Shown: piece after piece, positions 11,961 through 24,352 of the stretch
How positions within the stretch are numbered: position 1 is the stretch's first letter
Layout of the letters: each line of letters begins with the position of its first letter
Source of the DNA: Hyperoodon ampullatus
Lineage: Eukaryota; Chordata; Mammalia; Artiodactyla; Ziphiidae
DNA length: 64,000 nucleotides
Direction: 5' to 3'
NCBI GenBank assembly: GCA_949752795.1
Contig: OX457072.1
Location: 186,001-250,000, forward strand
Translations under genes and position numbers: made by a program
Notes under the pieces: model-generated
The model's input: only the letters and a program-made list of their open reading frames with translations
Databases searched by the model: none
What the model was told of the DNA's origin: nothing

Positions 11961-14900
11961 GAGGTTCCAGTCCAAGATGGCGGCAAAGGAAGCTCCTGAA
12001 CTCACTTTCTCCCATAGACATATTGAATCTACAGCTATACTCAAGGCAGTTCCCACTAAAAGAAATCCAGAAATGGAGAGATTGTTATACATCGGGCAAA
12101 CGAGAAAGTATGCCCATTGAAATGGGTAGGAAAGGCTAAGACATGAGACACCCTCTCACCATAAACCCCACCCCTGGCACAGTGACATACAATCAGTAGG
12201 GGACTTGTAACTCCTAGCTTCTCCATGAGGAGCAAAGAGTTTGGATCCAATATCTAGCACCCCAGCTTTTAAGACTTTCACTGGAGGCACTAGCCCCCAT
12301 AACACCCAGCTCTAAAAGCCAAAGGGGCTTGTGTCCATGAGACCCATGAGACTCTAGCAAACAGAGAAATAGTTCTTAATGGGCTTGCTAGGACTCCCCG
12401 TCGCTATTCCTCTAGGGCTCAGCACACAGAGCTGACAAAAACACTCATCTCCCAGTCTTTGCCCAGAAGAGGCCTATTTGCATATGTTAAAAGCTGCTGC
12501 CTGAGGATCAGGTTCTAATTTAGCACACATCTAGGGTGCTGACTGCCAGTCTCCTCAGAGACTAGGGAGGCAGCGGGTGCCATCTTCTTGCTCTCCCTCT
12601 ACATCACTGTGGGTTGATGGTCTCTCCTAGAAGAGGCTTTTTCACATGTCTGGCCTTCTGGTAGCAGCTTTTGCTGCTACCACCCAGAAGAAACACTTCT
12701 TGATTGCCTGTCTCTGATGGCCAGCAGGGCTGGCATTTGTGGATCCCACAGGAAAGTAGCAAACAAAGAAGCAGTTCTTTTCTGGCTATTCCCAAAGGGC
12801 TCAGCTTAGAGGGAGTAGGCAGAAATGCCTAGCTCCCAGTATTTTCCTTAAATAGGTTTTCCTGCCTACTTTAAAAGCGGCTGACTGAGGGACCAGGTTC
12901 CAGTCAGCTTGTATCTAGGTGCTGACTGAGATTCTACCCTTTGGGACACTGATAGGTTTTGGTATACTCTCAACTTCTGGGAGCCACTGAGAACAAAGAA
13001 GGCAGCTTGGATGTTCACAAAAGTTTCAGAGAACCAAGAACTCAGGCCAAGCTGAACAATAAGGTTCTCCTAAACACATAGAGTCAAGGAAAATGAAGAA
13101 TAAGAGGAATATGTTCCAAAAAAAAAAAAAAAAAAAAGAACAAGGAAAAACTCCAGAAACAGAGCTAATGAAAGAGAGATAAGTGATTTACCTGAAAAGA
13201 ATTCAAAATAATAGTCATAAAGATGCTCACTGAGGTTGGCAGAATAATGCATCAACAAAGTGAGAATTGTAAGAGATAGAAGGTAAAGTACCCAACAGAA
13301 ATCACAAACCTGAAGAATTCAGTAGAGGTGTTCAACAGCAGACTGGATTAAGTGGAAGAATGGATTAGTGAACTCAAAGACAGGGCAGCAGAATTCATCC
13401 AAACAGAGGACCAAAAAGAGAAAGGAATGAAAAAGACTGAAGATACCTTCAGGGACTTAAAAGACACCATCAAGTGGACCAATATTTGCAGTATAGGGGT
13501 CTCAGAAGGAGGAGAGAGAGAGAAACAGGCAGAAAGTTTATTCAGAGAAATAATGGCTGAAAACTTCCCTATTATGGGGAAAGAAACAGACACCTAGATC
13601 CAGGAAGTCCCGAAAGTTCTTAGTATGTTGAATCCAAACAGACCCACACCAAGACACATAAGTAAATAATTAATAGTTAAAGGAGATCATCTTAAAAGCA
13701 GCAAGAGAAAATGAACATGTTACGTACCAGGGAACTCCAGTAACACCATCAGTGGATTTTTAGCACAGTGTTGGCAAACAAGAAGGGTATGGCATGATAA
13801 ATCCAATGTGCTGAAAGGGGGAAAAATGCCAACCAAGAATACTTTACCCAACAAAGTTGTACTTCAGAGTTGAAGGAGAGATGAAGAGTTTTACAGATAT
13901 GTAAAAGCTGAAGGAGTTCATTCACACTAATCTAGCCTTATAAGAAATGCTAAGGGACTTCTTCAAGCTGAAAAGAAGAGATGCTAAAGGTAACAGGAAA
14001 CATGACAGAATAAATCTCACTGGTAAATGTAAATATATAGTTACATTCAGAATATTCTAATGATGTTATGGTGGTGGGTAAATCACTTCTAAATATAGTA
14101 TGAAGATTAAAAGACAAAAATATTTAAAATAACTATAACTATGATAATTTGTTAATGGATAAATAAGATAAAAGATGTAAATTGTGACATCAAGAACATA
14201 AAATGTCATAGTGGGGGAGAGTAAATATATAGAATTCTAGTATGCATTTGAACTTAAGTTGTTTCCAGCTTTAAGTAGACTGTTATAAATATAAGGTGTA
14301 TTATATAGCCTTGTGGTAACCAGAGTAAAAACCTATAAAAGATAACAAAAAAGTTAAAGGAATCAAAACACACCAATATAGAAAATCAACAAATTAAAAT
14401 GGAAGAGACAAAGAGAAGAAGAAAGGAACAAAGGTGTTACAGAAAGCCAAAAAGCAATTAACAAAATGGCAACAGTAAATCCATATTTATCAGTAATTAT
14501 TTTAGATATAAGTGGACTAAATTCTCCAATCAAAAGACAAAGAGTAACTGAATAGACTTTTTTAAAAAGAGGCCCAACTAAATCCTGCTTATAAGAGACT
14601 CACTTCACCCTTAAGGCCAGAAACAGACTGAAAATGAAGGGATGGAAAAACATATTCCATGAAAATGGAAACCTTAAAGAAAGCAGGGGTAGCTATGCAT
14701 GTATCAGAGTGTATAGGCTTTGAACCAAAAACTGTAACAAGGGGCAAGAAAAGTCATTTCATAATGATAAAGTCATCATGATGATAAAGTCATCAATTCA
14801 TCAAGAGGATATAATAATTGTAAATACTTATTCACCAAGCATAGATATATAATGCAAATTTAACATACCTGAAGGGAGTTAGAAATACAATAATAGTAGG

Positions 14901-17900
14901 GGACATCAATACCCCACTTTCAACAATGGCTGGATCATCCAGAGAATCAATAAGGAAACATTGGACTTGGACATACTACATCACATGCATTTAACATACA
15001 TTTACAGGACATTCCATCCAAAAACAGCAGAATATACATACTTCTTAAAGTACATGAAACATTTCCAGGATAGATCATATGTTATGCTATAAAACAAGTT
15101 TTATTAGGTTTAAGAAGATTGAAATCATGTCAACCATGTTTTCCGACCACATGTTTTGTTTGGTTTGAAACAAAACAATTATAGGAAGGAAGGAAACTGG
15201 AAAATTCACAAATAGATGGAGATTAAAAAAACATGCTCCTGAACAACCAGTGGATCAAAAAAGATACCAAAAGAGAAATAAAAAATACCTTGAGACAAAT
15301 AAAAATGGAAAACCACATACCAGAACTAATATGAAGCAGCAAAAGCAGTTCTAAGAGGGAAGTTCATAGTGTTAAATGCCTACATTAAGGAAAAAAAAAG
15401 AAAGATACCAAATGAACAACCTAACTTTACACCTCAAAGAATCATGTAAAGAAGAACAAATTAAGCCCAAAGTTAGTAGAAGAAAGGAAATAATAAAAAT
15501 CAGTCGGGAAATATATGATACAGATTGAAAAGACAATAGAAAAGATTAGTGGAAATGATTAATGGTTTTTTGAAAAGCTAAGTAAAATAGACAAACCTTT
15601 ACCTAGATATAACAAAAAAGATAAAAGTCTCAAAACTAGAAATAAGAAGGGAGTCATTACAACTGATATCACATAAATACAAAGGATCATGATAGACTAC
15701 TATGGACAATTATACACCAACAAATTGGACAACCTAGAAGAAATGGGTAAGTCCTAGAAACATTCAACCTACCAAGACTGAATCAAGATGAAATAAAAAA
15801 TCTGAACAGACAAACTACTAGTAAGGAGATTGAATCAGTAATCAAAAACCTCACAACAAAGAAAAGTCTCTGAACAGATGGTTTCACTATTTAATTCTGT
15901 CTCATTTTCAATGATGAATTAATGCCAATATTTCTCAAACTCTTTCAAAAAATAGAAGAGGAAAGAACACCTCCAAACTCAACACCTCCAAACTCATTTT
16001 ACATGTCCAGTATTACCCTGATACCAAAACCAGACGAGGACACTTCAAGAAAGGAAAATTACAGGCCAATATCCGTAAAGAACATGGACACAGAAATCCT
16101 CAATAAAGTATTGGCAAACCAAGTTCAACAATATATTAAACGGATTATATACCGTGATCAAGTGGGATTGATTCTAGGGATGCAAGGATTGTTCACCTTC
16201 CACAAATCAGTCAACATGATACATCATATTAACAAAATGGAGAAAAAAATCATGTGATCATTTCAGTAGATGCAGAAAATGCTTTGACAAATATCAGCAT
16301 CCACTCATGAAAAAAATTTCAACAAACTGGGTGTTAAGGGAATGTACCACAACATAATAAAGGCCACAAAGTGCAAGCCCACAGCTGATACCATATTTAG
16401 CAGTGAAAAGGTCAAAGCTTTTCCTGTAATATCAGGAACAACAAGGATGCCCACTCATGTCACTTTTATTTAACATAGTACTGAAAATCCAAGCCAGAGT
16501 AATTAGGCAAGAAAGAGAAATAAAAGGCATCCAAATATCAGAAGAATTAAAACTTGTTCACAGATGACATGATATTATACAGGAAAACCTAAAGACTCAC
16601 CAAAAAACTGTTAGAAGTAATAAATGAATTCAGCAAAGGATACAAAAATCAATATAGGCATACTTCATTTTATTATGCTTTGCTTCATTGCGCTTTGCAA
16701 ATATTGTGCGTTTTTTTGTTTGTTTTACAAATTGAAGGTTTGTGGCAACCCTGTGTTTCTATGCCATTTTTCTAATAGCATTATTTTAAAATTAAGGTAT
16801 GTACATTTTTAAGACATAATTGTACACTTAATAGAGTACAGTATACTGTAAACATAATTTTTATATATACAGGGAAACCAGAAAGTTCATGTGATTTGCT
16901 TTATTGTGATATTAAATTTATTGTGGTGGTCTGGAACTGAATCCCCAATATCTCTGTATACAAAAATCAGATGCATTTCTATGTGCTAACCACAAACCTA
17001 TCCAAAGTAGAAATTAAGAAAACAATCCTATTTACAGTTGCATCAAAAAGAATTAAAATACCTGGGAATAAAGGTAAAAAATATCTCTACACTTAAAATT
17101 ATAAGACATTGATGAAAAAAATTGAGGAAGACAAAAGTAAATGGAAAGATATTCTGTGCTTATGGATTGAAAGAATTAATATGGTTAAAATGTCCATACT
17201 ACCCAAAGCCATCTACAGATTGAATGCAATCCCTATCAAAATTCCAGTGGCATTTTTCACAGATGTAGAACAAACAATCCTGAAATTTATGTGGATCCAC
17301 AAAGACCCTGAATAGCCAAAGCAATCTTGAGAAAGAAAAGCAAAGCTAGAGGCATCACACTTCCTGATTTCAAACTATATTACAAAGCAGTAGTAATCGA
17401 AAGAGTATGGTATTGGTAAAAAACACACATATTTCAATGGAACATAATAGAGAGTTCAGAAATAAACCTGTGTGTATATGGTCAATTAACTTAAGACAGT
17501 GGAGGCGCAAATATACTATGGATAGATGATAGTCTCTTCGATAAATAGTGTTGGGAAAATTGTACAGCCACATGCAAAAGAAACCGGACCCCTATCTTAC
17601 ACCACACAAAAAAACAACTCAAAATATATTAGACTTTAATGGACGACCTGAAAACATAAAAGTCTTAGATGAAAACATGGGTGGTAATCTCCTTCACCTT
17701 GGTCCTGGTGATGAATTTTTGGGATTTAACACCAAAAGCAAAGGCAACAAAAGCAAAAATAAACAAATGGAACTACATCAAACTAAAAGGCTTCTGCACA
17801 GCAAAGGAAACGGTCACCAAAATGAAAAAGGCAACCTATAGAATGGAAGAAACTATCTGCAAATCATATCTGATGAGGTTAATATCCAAAATACATAATG

Positions 17901-18571
17901 AACTCATACAACTCAATAGCAAAAATATCAAAGTCTGATTTTAAAAATGAGCAGAAGAACTGAGTAGACATTTTTCCAAAGAAGACATCCACGTGACCAA
18001 CAGGTATGTGAAAAGGTGTTCAACATCAGTAATAATCACGGAAATGCAAGTCAAAACTCATTGAGATACCACCTCACGTCTCAGAATGGGTATCGTTAAA
18101 AAGACGAGATGACAAGTGTTGACCAGGATGTAGAGAAAAGGGAACCCTTGTGTGCTGTTGGTGGGAGTGTAAATTGCTGCAGCTACTATGGAAAGCAGTA
18201 CAGAGGTCCTAAGAAAATTAAAAATAGATCTGCCATACTATCCAGTAATCCCACTTCTGGGAACATAGTCATACAAAAGGTGCAAACTTGTAGTCATAAA
18301 GTGAATAAGTTAGGAGGATCTAATGTACACATGGGGTGATGGTTATTCAGAACACTACCTGTACAACTGAAATTTGCTGAGAGTAGAATTTAAATGTTTG
18401 CATGAAAAATAAAAAGATAAATATGTGAGGAGGTGGATCTGTCAGTTGAGTAAATGGGGGGGTCCTGTAACATGTGTGCATGTATCCAGTCTCCACAGTG
18501 TACACTGTAAATGCTTACAGATTTATTTGTCAAATATATCTCAATAAAATTGAAAAGAAAAAGAAAACAAA
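11961..18571 (+). mobile_element. Near full-length decayed L1
   Basis: The 6.6-kb element is bounded by a 15-base TSD AAAAGAGTTAATTTG (11946-11960 and 18572-18586). It starts with a 5' UTR (CCAGTCCAAGATGGCGGC), contains an ORF1 remnant (81-codon frame at 13352-13597, coiled-coil-like), then ORF2 remnants. One is a reverse-transcriptase piece at 15922-16257 (PISVKNMDTEILNKVLANQ). It ends with a 3' UTR (ATCTCAATAAAATTG) and A-rich tail. Many stops and indels, plus a nested DNA transposon at 16655-16958, show it is dead. Confidence 0.88.
16655..16958. mobile_element. Internally deleted Tigger1-type element
   Basis: A 304-base insert splits the L1 ORF2 remnant between matching TA dinucleotides. 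Its left end (TAGGCATACTTCATTTTATT, then ACAAATTGAAGGTTTGTGGC) matches the Tigger1 terminus. Its right part (TTGTGGTGGTCTGGAACTGA, CCCCAATATCTC) matches the other terminus, whose last bases are lost. The transposase region is absent. Confidence 0.78.
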
Positions 18572-18615
18572 AAAAGAGTTAATTTGCATGTATTGTAGCA
18601 GAGCCTTCTTGAACC

Positions 18616-18639
18616 TTTTTTTTTTTTTTTTTTTTTTTT
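18616..18639. repeat. Poly(T) tract
   Basis: An uninterrupted run of 24 T sits 30 bases after the large L1. No SINE body is attached. Confidence 0.95.
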
Positions 18640-19071
18640 AATGTAGGAGAGGTTTTTTACTAAAATTATGATTGTTGACTAGAGGTCATGGTGTTTCCAT
18701 TCCTAAGGTGCGCCAGCTCAGAATTCCCTGCAGGTATTCTTGGAGCAGAGGTATCCTGTGACCCTATGACTAAAACCAAGGTGGAAATGCAGATTCTCTG
18801 TTATGGTTTCAGATGCTCCCGCCTGTGGAGAACTGTTCTGCATTCATTTTTACTCTTGTTTTCTATCTTTCATCCTGTAATTCCTGCAGTTTACTTGTGA
18901 GATTCTAGGGCTTGGCATTAACATATACTTCTTTCAGATTGTATATTGTATTTTTTTTTTCTTCTCTCTAAAGAAATCTCATAAGATTGAAAACCAACAT
19001 TTGACAAATAATTATCTAAATCATTGTGCAAAGAACACAGTGTTTTGCTTTTTTTCTTGTGTTTATTATAT

Positions 19072-19102
19072 TGGGTTGGCCAAAAAGTTCGTTCAGGGTT
19101 AG
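19072..19102 (+). mobile_element. Solo mariner terminal repeat
   Basis: The text TTGGGTTGGCCAAAAAGTTC GTTCAGGG matches the terminal repeat of the mariner at 50881, but no body or second end follows. It is a truncated remnant. Confidence 0.75.
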
Positions 19103-19130
19103 GATTAGTTCTTTAAGTAGTAAGTATTCT

Positions 19131-19282
19131 TTTTTTTTTTTTGCAAACAAACTTTCATTATTCTAGTTCAGTCTTTCACAAACATACTATACAGAGTCTT
19201 ATATGGTACAAAACAAAGGAAAACATCTCTGTCTATTCAGTTTAACACAACACCAAAATAAAGCAATTAAGACTTTGGGGAA
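19131..19282 (-). pseudogene. Short retrocopy of an unidentified 3' UTR
   Basis: Read on the minus strand, about 150 bases of non-repetitive text end in an oligo-A tract (the T run at 19130-19142), with AATGAA about 15 bases before the tail as a possible variant poly(A) signal. Flanks TTAAGTAGTAAGTATTCT / TTAAGTAATAAGTATTCT (one mismatch) form an 18-base TSD. This is the structure of a 5'-truncated mRNA retrocopy made by L1 machinery. I do not recognise the source gene. An unlisted SINE is the alternative. Confidence 0.6.
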
Positions 19283-19329
19283 TTAAGTAATAAGTATTCT
19301 TGAAGAGGCAGTAGGTACATCATGAGTCT

Positions 19330-19510
19330 AAGCTTGTAATCTCTGGGGCCAGACTGCGTGGCATGCATCCAGCTGTACCCTCAGCAGATGTCTCACCTGC
19401 AGTGCTGCACACTCAGTGTCTCTGTTCATCATCTGTAAAATAAAGATGACAGTAGTACCTCCTTTTATGGTGTTGTTTAGAGGGGGTGTGTCAATGAGTT
19501 ACTTCATGTA
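19330..19510 (+). repeat. MIR SINE
   Basis: The order GGGGCCAGACTGCGTGGC, then CATCATCTGTAAAATAAAGA and TGACAGTAGTACCTCC follows the MIR consensus core and tail. Confidence 0.55.
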
Positions 19511-19799
19511 TGGTAAGAAGGGCTTGCATATATATAAAGTAGAGATTCTTTGGCATATATGTGATTATGATAATTTTTTAAAAATTGCTGTTATATATAC
19601 TGCTTGCACACACACGTATTCAGAAATAATTAGTGCCTGTAGAAAAACAGCTACCTATAGGAAAACAAAGTAGTTGGTAGTGACAATATATGTAATATGT
19701 TTTAAAGTAAGATCCTTCAATCATTGTGGAAAGAGCATAGGGTGCAAGTAAAAATCTAACAGAATCAGTAACACCAGTGACTAACATTTCTTGAAGATT

Positions 19800-20000
19800 T
19801 ACTAAATGCCATACACTGTTCTCAGTTCTTTTCTGTTTTCAAGAACTGTTTCCTCATCTGGCTAGTTATACAATATTGGAGAATTTTCTTAACCTCTCTC
19901 TAAGCTCTGATTTTATAATGTATGAGGTGGGTATTGATATCTGTTCTTTCTACCTCAAAGGGATATTATTAGAATAAAATGAAATAATGTAGTGAAATGA
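19800..20000 (+). repeat. Probable MIR-related sequence
   Basis: Blocks TTTCCTCATCTGGC, TTCTTAACCTCTCTCTAAGC and CTACCTCAAAGGGATATTAT resemble a rearranged MIR. Low similarity. Confidence 0.4.
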
Positions 20001-20189
20001 TCAGTGAACATAATTTTATGAGGTAATACACTGATAAATTATATAACATATAGTCATAATGGTGGTTAACAGCTGATCTTGATTTCTCTTAAGATCACAG
20101 AGAAATCTGTGTTAGAAGCTTCTGACTTCTGAGTATAGGTAGTTTACGAATTTAAGAAAATGTGTGTTTATATGAATTTATAATTTACC

Positions 20190-20224
20190 TACCTATCTGT
20201 CTATTTATCTATCTATCTGTCTAG
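20190..20224. repeat. (CTAT/CTGT)n microsatellite
   Basis: Tetranucleotide repeat of CTAT and CTGT units, imperfect. Confidence 0.85.
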
Positions 20225-20369
20225 TCATTGATAGGTCAGGGCTCTCGTGAAGTGCCTGTATGTCCATTGTTATGAATTGTCTTCCTGTCATATGTGGAAG
20301 TTTTCTTCTTTGTATAATGTTGGTATCCTTGCTGTCTGTTTATGATTAGTACTCAATTATCTCTGTAGG

Positions 20370-20610
20370 CCAAGTAATGAGCCCATACCCAAATCCTTAT
20401 TTGAGTATTCTACCTATCAACAGTGTACAGGTTTTATTCTTGACTACAACTCTGAACCCATTTTACAATTATCTGTTTGCCCATCTGCTGATCAGATTGT
20501 AAGGCCCACCATGACATGGCTTGTTGCCTTCTTCGTATCCTTGGCACCTGGTACTTGGCTAGGTAGAGAAGGAGACATGTGATCAGGACATATTTATGGA
20601 ATAAGTAAAC
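20370..20610 (+). repeat. L2 3' end
   Basis: The tract has the L2-terminal order: GATTGTAAGGCCCACC, then TCCTTGGCACCTGG, then ATTTATGGAATAAGTAA. Diverged. Confidence 0.5.
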
Positions 20611-20873
20611 TAAGAAAGGATAGTCAGGAAGTCATACTGATCTCAGAGGAGCCCGTATTTCTAAGAATCAGAAAACTGGTCTTCCGAGAAATCTTTAAAA
20701 AGGAGATTACTAACCTAGAAGGATTTGGCCTCTAGGAAGAGAGTGTATTGCCAAACAAGTTAAAATTTGAATGCTTTATTTGTCCCTGATTGGAGGGTAT
20801 AAAATATAAATGTACCAACGATTCTGAAGCTTTTCTTTTAACTAAGCTTAATACATTATAATTTGTTGAACAG

Positions 20874-20974
20874 AGGCGGGCTAGCAGAAAGACTAAATGG
20901 ACTGCAGAATCGAGAGAGATCTGCCATTTCTTTGTGGAGACATCAGTATCTTTCTTACCAAAGGACACTTTCAG
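20874..20974 (+). CDS. SPIDR: SPIDR internal coding exon (second in window)
   Basis: A 101-base exon lies between acceptor AACAG (ending 20873) and donor CAG|GTAAGG. The first base completes an Arg codon begun in the exon ending at 5499, and the last G opens a Gly codon finished at 45616. The peptide reads GGLAERLNGLQNRERSAISL followed by WRHQYLSYQRTLS, which fits the SPIDR segment after the lysine-rich stretch. Its Trp/Arg/Gln-rich sequence is well kept, with only conservative differences from what I remember of the human protein. The donor is close to consensus, unlike that of the preceding exon. It is too short and phase-broken to show as an open reading frame and was found by reading for the expected SPIDR continuation. 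Confidence 0.92.
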
Positions 20975-21225
20975 GTAAGGCTTGCACTGGCATCTGTGAG
21001 TAAAGAAAATGCCAGTTAAAAGTATTTTTACATTAAGATATATGAAGTTGATCATCACTATTTTTACACCTTTTTCTCTAGGTGTCCAAAGATCTGAATG
21101 GGAGGGTTCTACATTACACCTTTTTCTTGCTCTGTTCCAGTAGCTTTCAGACTTTTGTGACTGTGACTCACAGTAAGCAGGACATCTTACAGCATCTCCC
21201 AGTACACACACGACATTCACACATA

Positions 21226-21250
21226 TCACTCACACACACACACACACACC
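21226..21250. repeat. (CA)n microsatellite
   Basis: About a dozen CA units within a longer CA-biased stretch starting near 21200. Confidence 0.9.
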
Positions 21251-22727
21251 CCTGAAACAAACATTTAATAAACAACACTAAGCTCAGTGATGTACCAAAA
21301 TCCCAGTCTCACTAAATTGGTGCAGGACCCTTCTAATGAGTTGCAGCATTACAGTGAATTAACCAAATTGTCAAGCACAGAGCTGAGAGATTGTCTTCTG
21401 GAGGTTGGACTAGAAAAATACCAAGACAAACTAGTGTGCCTGGACCGAAGGGAAAAGATGACCTTTTGTTTGGCTCATTGGCACCAAGTAGCTTATTTGG
21501 AATGTTCCTTACGTTTTCCCTTCTTTAATTTGGGAATAGAGGGTATTCATGGTATTTAATTATACCATGAATAAAAGACAAAAGCAAAATAAAATGAAAA
21601 ACCAGAGCCAAAAATTAATCCATTAATTTGAAAATATGAATGTGACCATCTCTAATAGATTTTTCTGTTAGAAGTCTCTATATTTAGGAATTTGGGTTTT
21701 CTTTGTCTCTTAGATGAATTTATTTTTCAGATCTGTGAATCCTCCCCTTGATGTCTTATAATAAGTTGTGTCTTTTTCTTTACTTTTGATATAACTCATT
21801 ATAAACATATATTAGGAAGAACATTTCACTATTTGGTGTTTTGTTTCCTGTGTGGCCTGGCAGAAGAATTTTCTTCTTTCAACATAAGAAAAGTTTTTTC
21901 TCGTTTCTATATGTGTATAGCAACTGAATAAATGAGAGAAAAACTTGAAAATATTAAGTAGAGGTAACTCCCTCTCTCCCCAATCCTAAGAACTAAAATT
22001 TAGTAAACAGCTGAAATTCAGTGATGGATTTGTTAAAATATCTCTGTAATTAAACTCTCTAATCCTCTTAATTTCCCTGTCAAAAATGAGTATAACTGTA
22101 GACCGTTGCCTTATGAACTGTGCTAATAATAAATCAAACTGCATGGGAAGGATGTGCAGCTCTAGGATGACCCTGGGACTTGGTAGACTGTGGAAACATG
22201 GAAGTACTGTCATTCTGAGGTTGGTTTCACTGCTGCCAGATCTGGAAGTTCAGAAGCAACGGAGAGCAGCAACTCCTCCTCCCCCACTTAGGGTGTGGAT
22301 GTACCTTTGGGTTTGCACAGTACCACAGTCAGAATCCCATCTTATTTTGTTCAGACTCAAGAGCGTTATTGAGCTTTGGTTAATTTTGAATGACCAGGGC
22401 ATTGTGTCGGGCTTGATTTTTCTTTCTTCTGGTAGGTTTGAGAAATCTAGGAGTTAGTAGTAATTTATGAACCACATCTTGGTTTTTGTTCTGAATATTA
22501 AGTATAGTATATCTCACTGAGTCTACCTTTATATCCCTCAGATATGAGAAATTATGGTTTACAAAATTAACCTGTAATTGTAATAATTTAGCCTGAGGCC
22601 CTTCTTCCCAAGTTTCTTATATTTGAGGAATATTATTTAATTATTCCACAGTTGAGAGGGAGATGGAGCCTGCTTACTAACTTGAAATATTTGAGTGGAT
22701 GTCTTCGACACATCTTTCTGCCTTTTT

Positions 22728-22929
22728 TTTTTTTTTTGCGGTACGCGGGCCTCTCACTGTTGTGGCCTCTCCCGTTGCGGAGCACAGGCTCCAGACGCGC
22801 AGGCGCAGCGGCCATGGCCCACGGGCCCAGCCGCTCCGCGGCCTGTGGGATCTTCCCAGACCAGGGCACGAACCCGCGTCCCCCGCATCGGCAGGCGGAC
22901 TCCCAACCACTGCGCCACCAGGGAAGCCC
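22728..22929 (-). mobile_element. CHR-type SINE
   Basis: This is a reverse-orientation copy with a T-tract at left. A perfect 13-base TSD, TTTCTGCCTTTTT, lies at 22715-22727 and 22930-22942. It lies about 950 bases from an oppositely oriented copy at 23881. Confidence 0.95.
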
Positions 22930-22942
22930 TTTCTGCCTTTTT

Positions 22943-23640
22943 AAAAAAAACTCTTCATTTGGAGATAATTGTAGATTCACATTAAACTAATGCCATTCGA
23001 AGAAATAAAACAGTGGCTTCTTGTGCCCCTCACCTCGTTCCACCAAGGATGACGTTTTTCCTATCTCTAGTACACTGGCACAACCAGGAATTGATCCAGA
23101 TGCAATTCACCAACCTTATTCAGGTTTTACCAGCTTATATGCACTCATGTGTGTGTGTTTTGTTTATGTAATTTTATCACCTGGGTAGATTCATGTGCCC
23201 ATTACCACAGTCAGGATACAGGACACTCATCACCAGGATCCCGCGTGCTCCCTTTTAGCCACCTCTTCCCACCTAATGCCTTGCAACCACCGGTGTGTTC
23301 ACTATTTCCATACTATTGTCATCTCAGAAATGTTCCGTAAATGAAATAATATGGTATGTAACCTTTGGGGAATAGACTTCTTTTCACTCAACACCATTCC
23401 CTTGAGATTTATCCAAGTTTGTGCGTATATCAGCAGTTAGTTCCTCTTACTCTGTGATATGGATGTACCACACTTTGTGTACCTGTGGAGGGACATTTGG
23501 ACCTTACAAATAAAGGTGCTGTGAACAAGATTTTGAGTGAACATAGGTGTTTAATTTTCTGGTATAAATGATCAAGGGTGCAGTTGCTGGGTGTTATAGT
23601 AAGTGCTTGTCTAGTTTTGTAAGACATTGCATATTAATAT
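22943..23640 (-). repeat. Old L1 3' region
   Basis: The minus-strand L1 3'-region blocks appear in order: GTGCCCATTACCACAGTCAG, AAATGAAATAATATGGTATG, TTTCACTCAACACC, GGATGTACCACACTTTGTGT and ACAAATAAAGGTGCTGTGAA. Strongly diverged, no TSD seen. Confidence 0.6.
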
Positions 23641-23880
23641 CAAATATTTCAGTGAGTGTCTCTAACACATGTTTCTGGCTTTAAGAAAAAATTTTTTTTA
23701 ACACCTTTAGTTTGTGGATTTCAACTCTTCTTTTCTTCCCTCATGGATAGCTTACTTTTCTGGGCTGTTTTGTAACTCCTACTTATAACATTTAATAATC
23801 AGTTTTGTTTACCTTGTTAGTACCTTCTAGTACATTTCAATATAAAAGACATACACCTCAAGGTTCTTAAAACTTGAGTA

Positions 23881-24092
23881 GGGCTTCCCTGGTGGCGCAG
23901 TGGTTGAGAGTCCGCCTGCCGATGCAGGGGACACGGGTTCGTGCCCCGGTCCAGGAAGATCCCACATGCCACGGAGCAGCTGGGCCCGTGAGCCATGGCC
24001 ACTGAGCCTGCTCATCTGGAGCCTGTGCTCTGCAGTGGGAGAAGCCACAACAGTGAGAGGCCCACGTACCGCAAAAAAAAAAAAAAAAAAAA
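23881..24092 (+). mobile_element. CHR-type SINE, left arm of inverted pair
   Basis: This is a forward copy with an uninterrupted A tail of over 20 bases. The TSD is AAAACTTGAGTA at 23869-23880 and 24093-24104. It faces an inverted copy only about 60 bases downstream. Confidence 0.95.
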
Positions 24093-24153
24093 AAAACTTG
24101 AGTAAATTTTTATGTGTGCCTATTTTCTTGATTTTTGTTGTAGTTGTTTTTTG

Positions 24154-24352
24154 TTTTTTTGTGGTATGTGGGCCTCTCACTGTTGTGGCTTCTCCCGTTG
24201 CGGAGCACAGGCTCCGGATGCGCAGGCGCAATGGCCATGATTCACGGGCCCAGCCGCTCTGCGGCATTTGGGATCTTCCCGGACCGGGGCATGAACCCGT
24301 GTCCCCTGCATCGGCAGGCGGATGCTCAACCACTGCGCCACCAGGGAAGCCC
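24154..24352 (-). mobile_element. CHR-type SINE, right arm of inverted pair
   Basis: This is a reverse copy with a perfect 18-base TSD (TGTTGTAGTTGTTTTTTG at 24136-24153 and 24353-24370). Because the two neighbouring copies have separate TSDs, they inserted independently and did not arise as one dimer. Confidence 0.95.

Larger units (their letters stand above)
5500..20873 (+). other. SPIDR: SPIDR intron, 15.4 kb
   Basis: This intron lies between the first and second exons seen. About half is L1. The stretches 5500-6850, 7030-7570 and 8856-11490 hold no recognised gene. Their purine-rich, moderately GC composition (for example 9000-10500) suggests ancient decayed repeats. A 24-base T run sits at 18616-18639, just after the TSD of the large L1. 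Confidence 0.85.

Noticed and set aside
13352..13597. Independent coiled-coil protein
   Set aside because: It lies at the ORF1 position of the L1 at 11961-18571 and has the L1 ORF1 sequence pattern.
21287..21559. 90-codon open frame downstream of the second SPIDR exon
   Set aside because: It starts in an A-rich tract next to a CA repeat, lacks splice context and resembles no protein I know. Chance open frame.
23881..24092. tRNA gene-like head with A and B boxes
   Set aside because: The tRNA similarity is that of the SINE promoter region. The rest of a cloverleaf is not kept and the copies are dispersed repeats.
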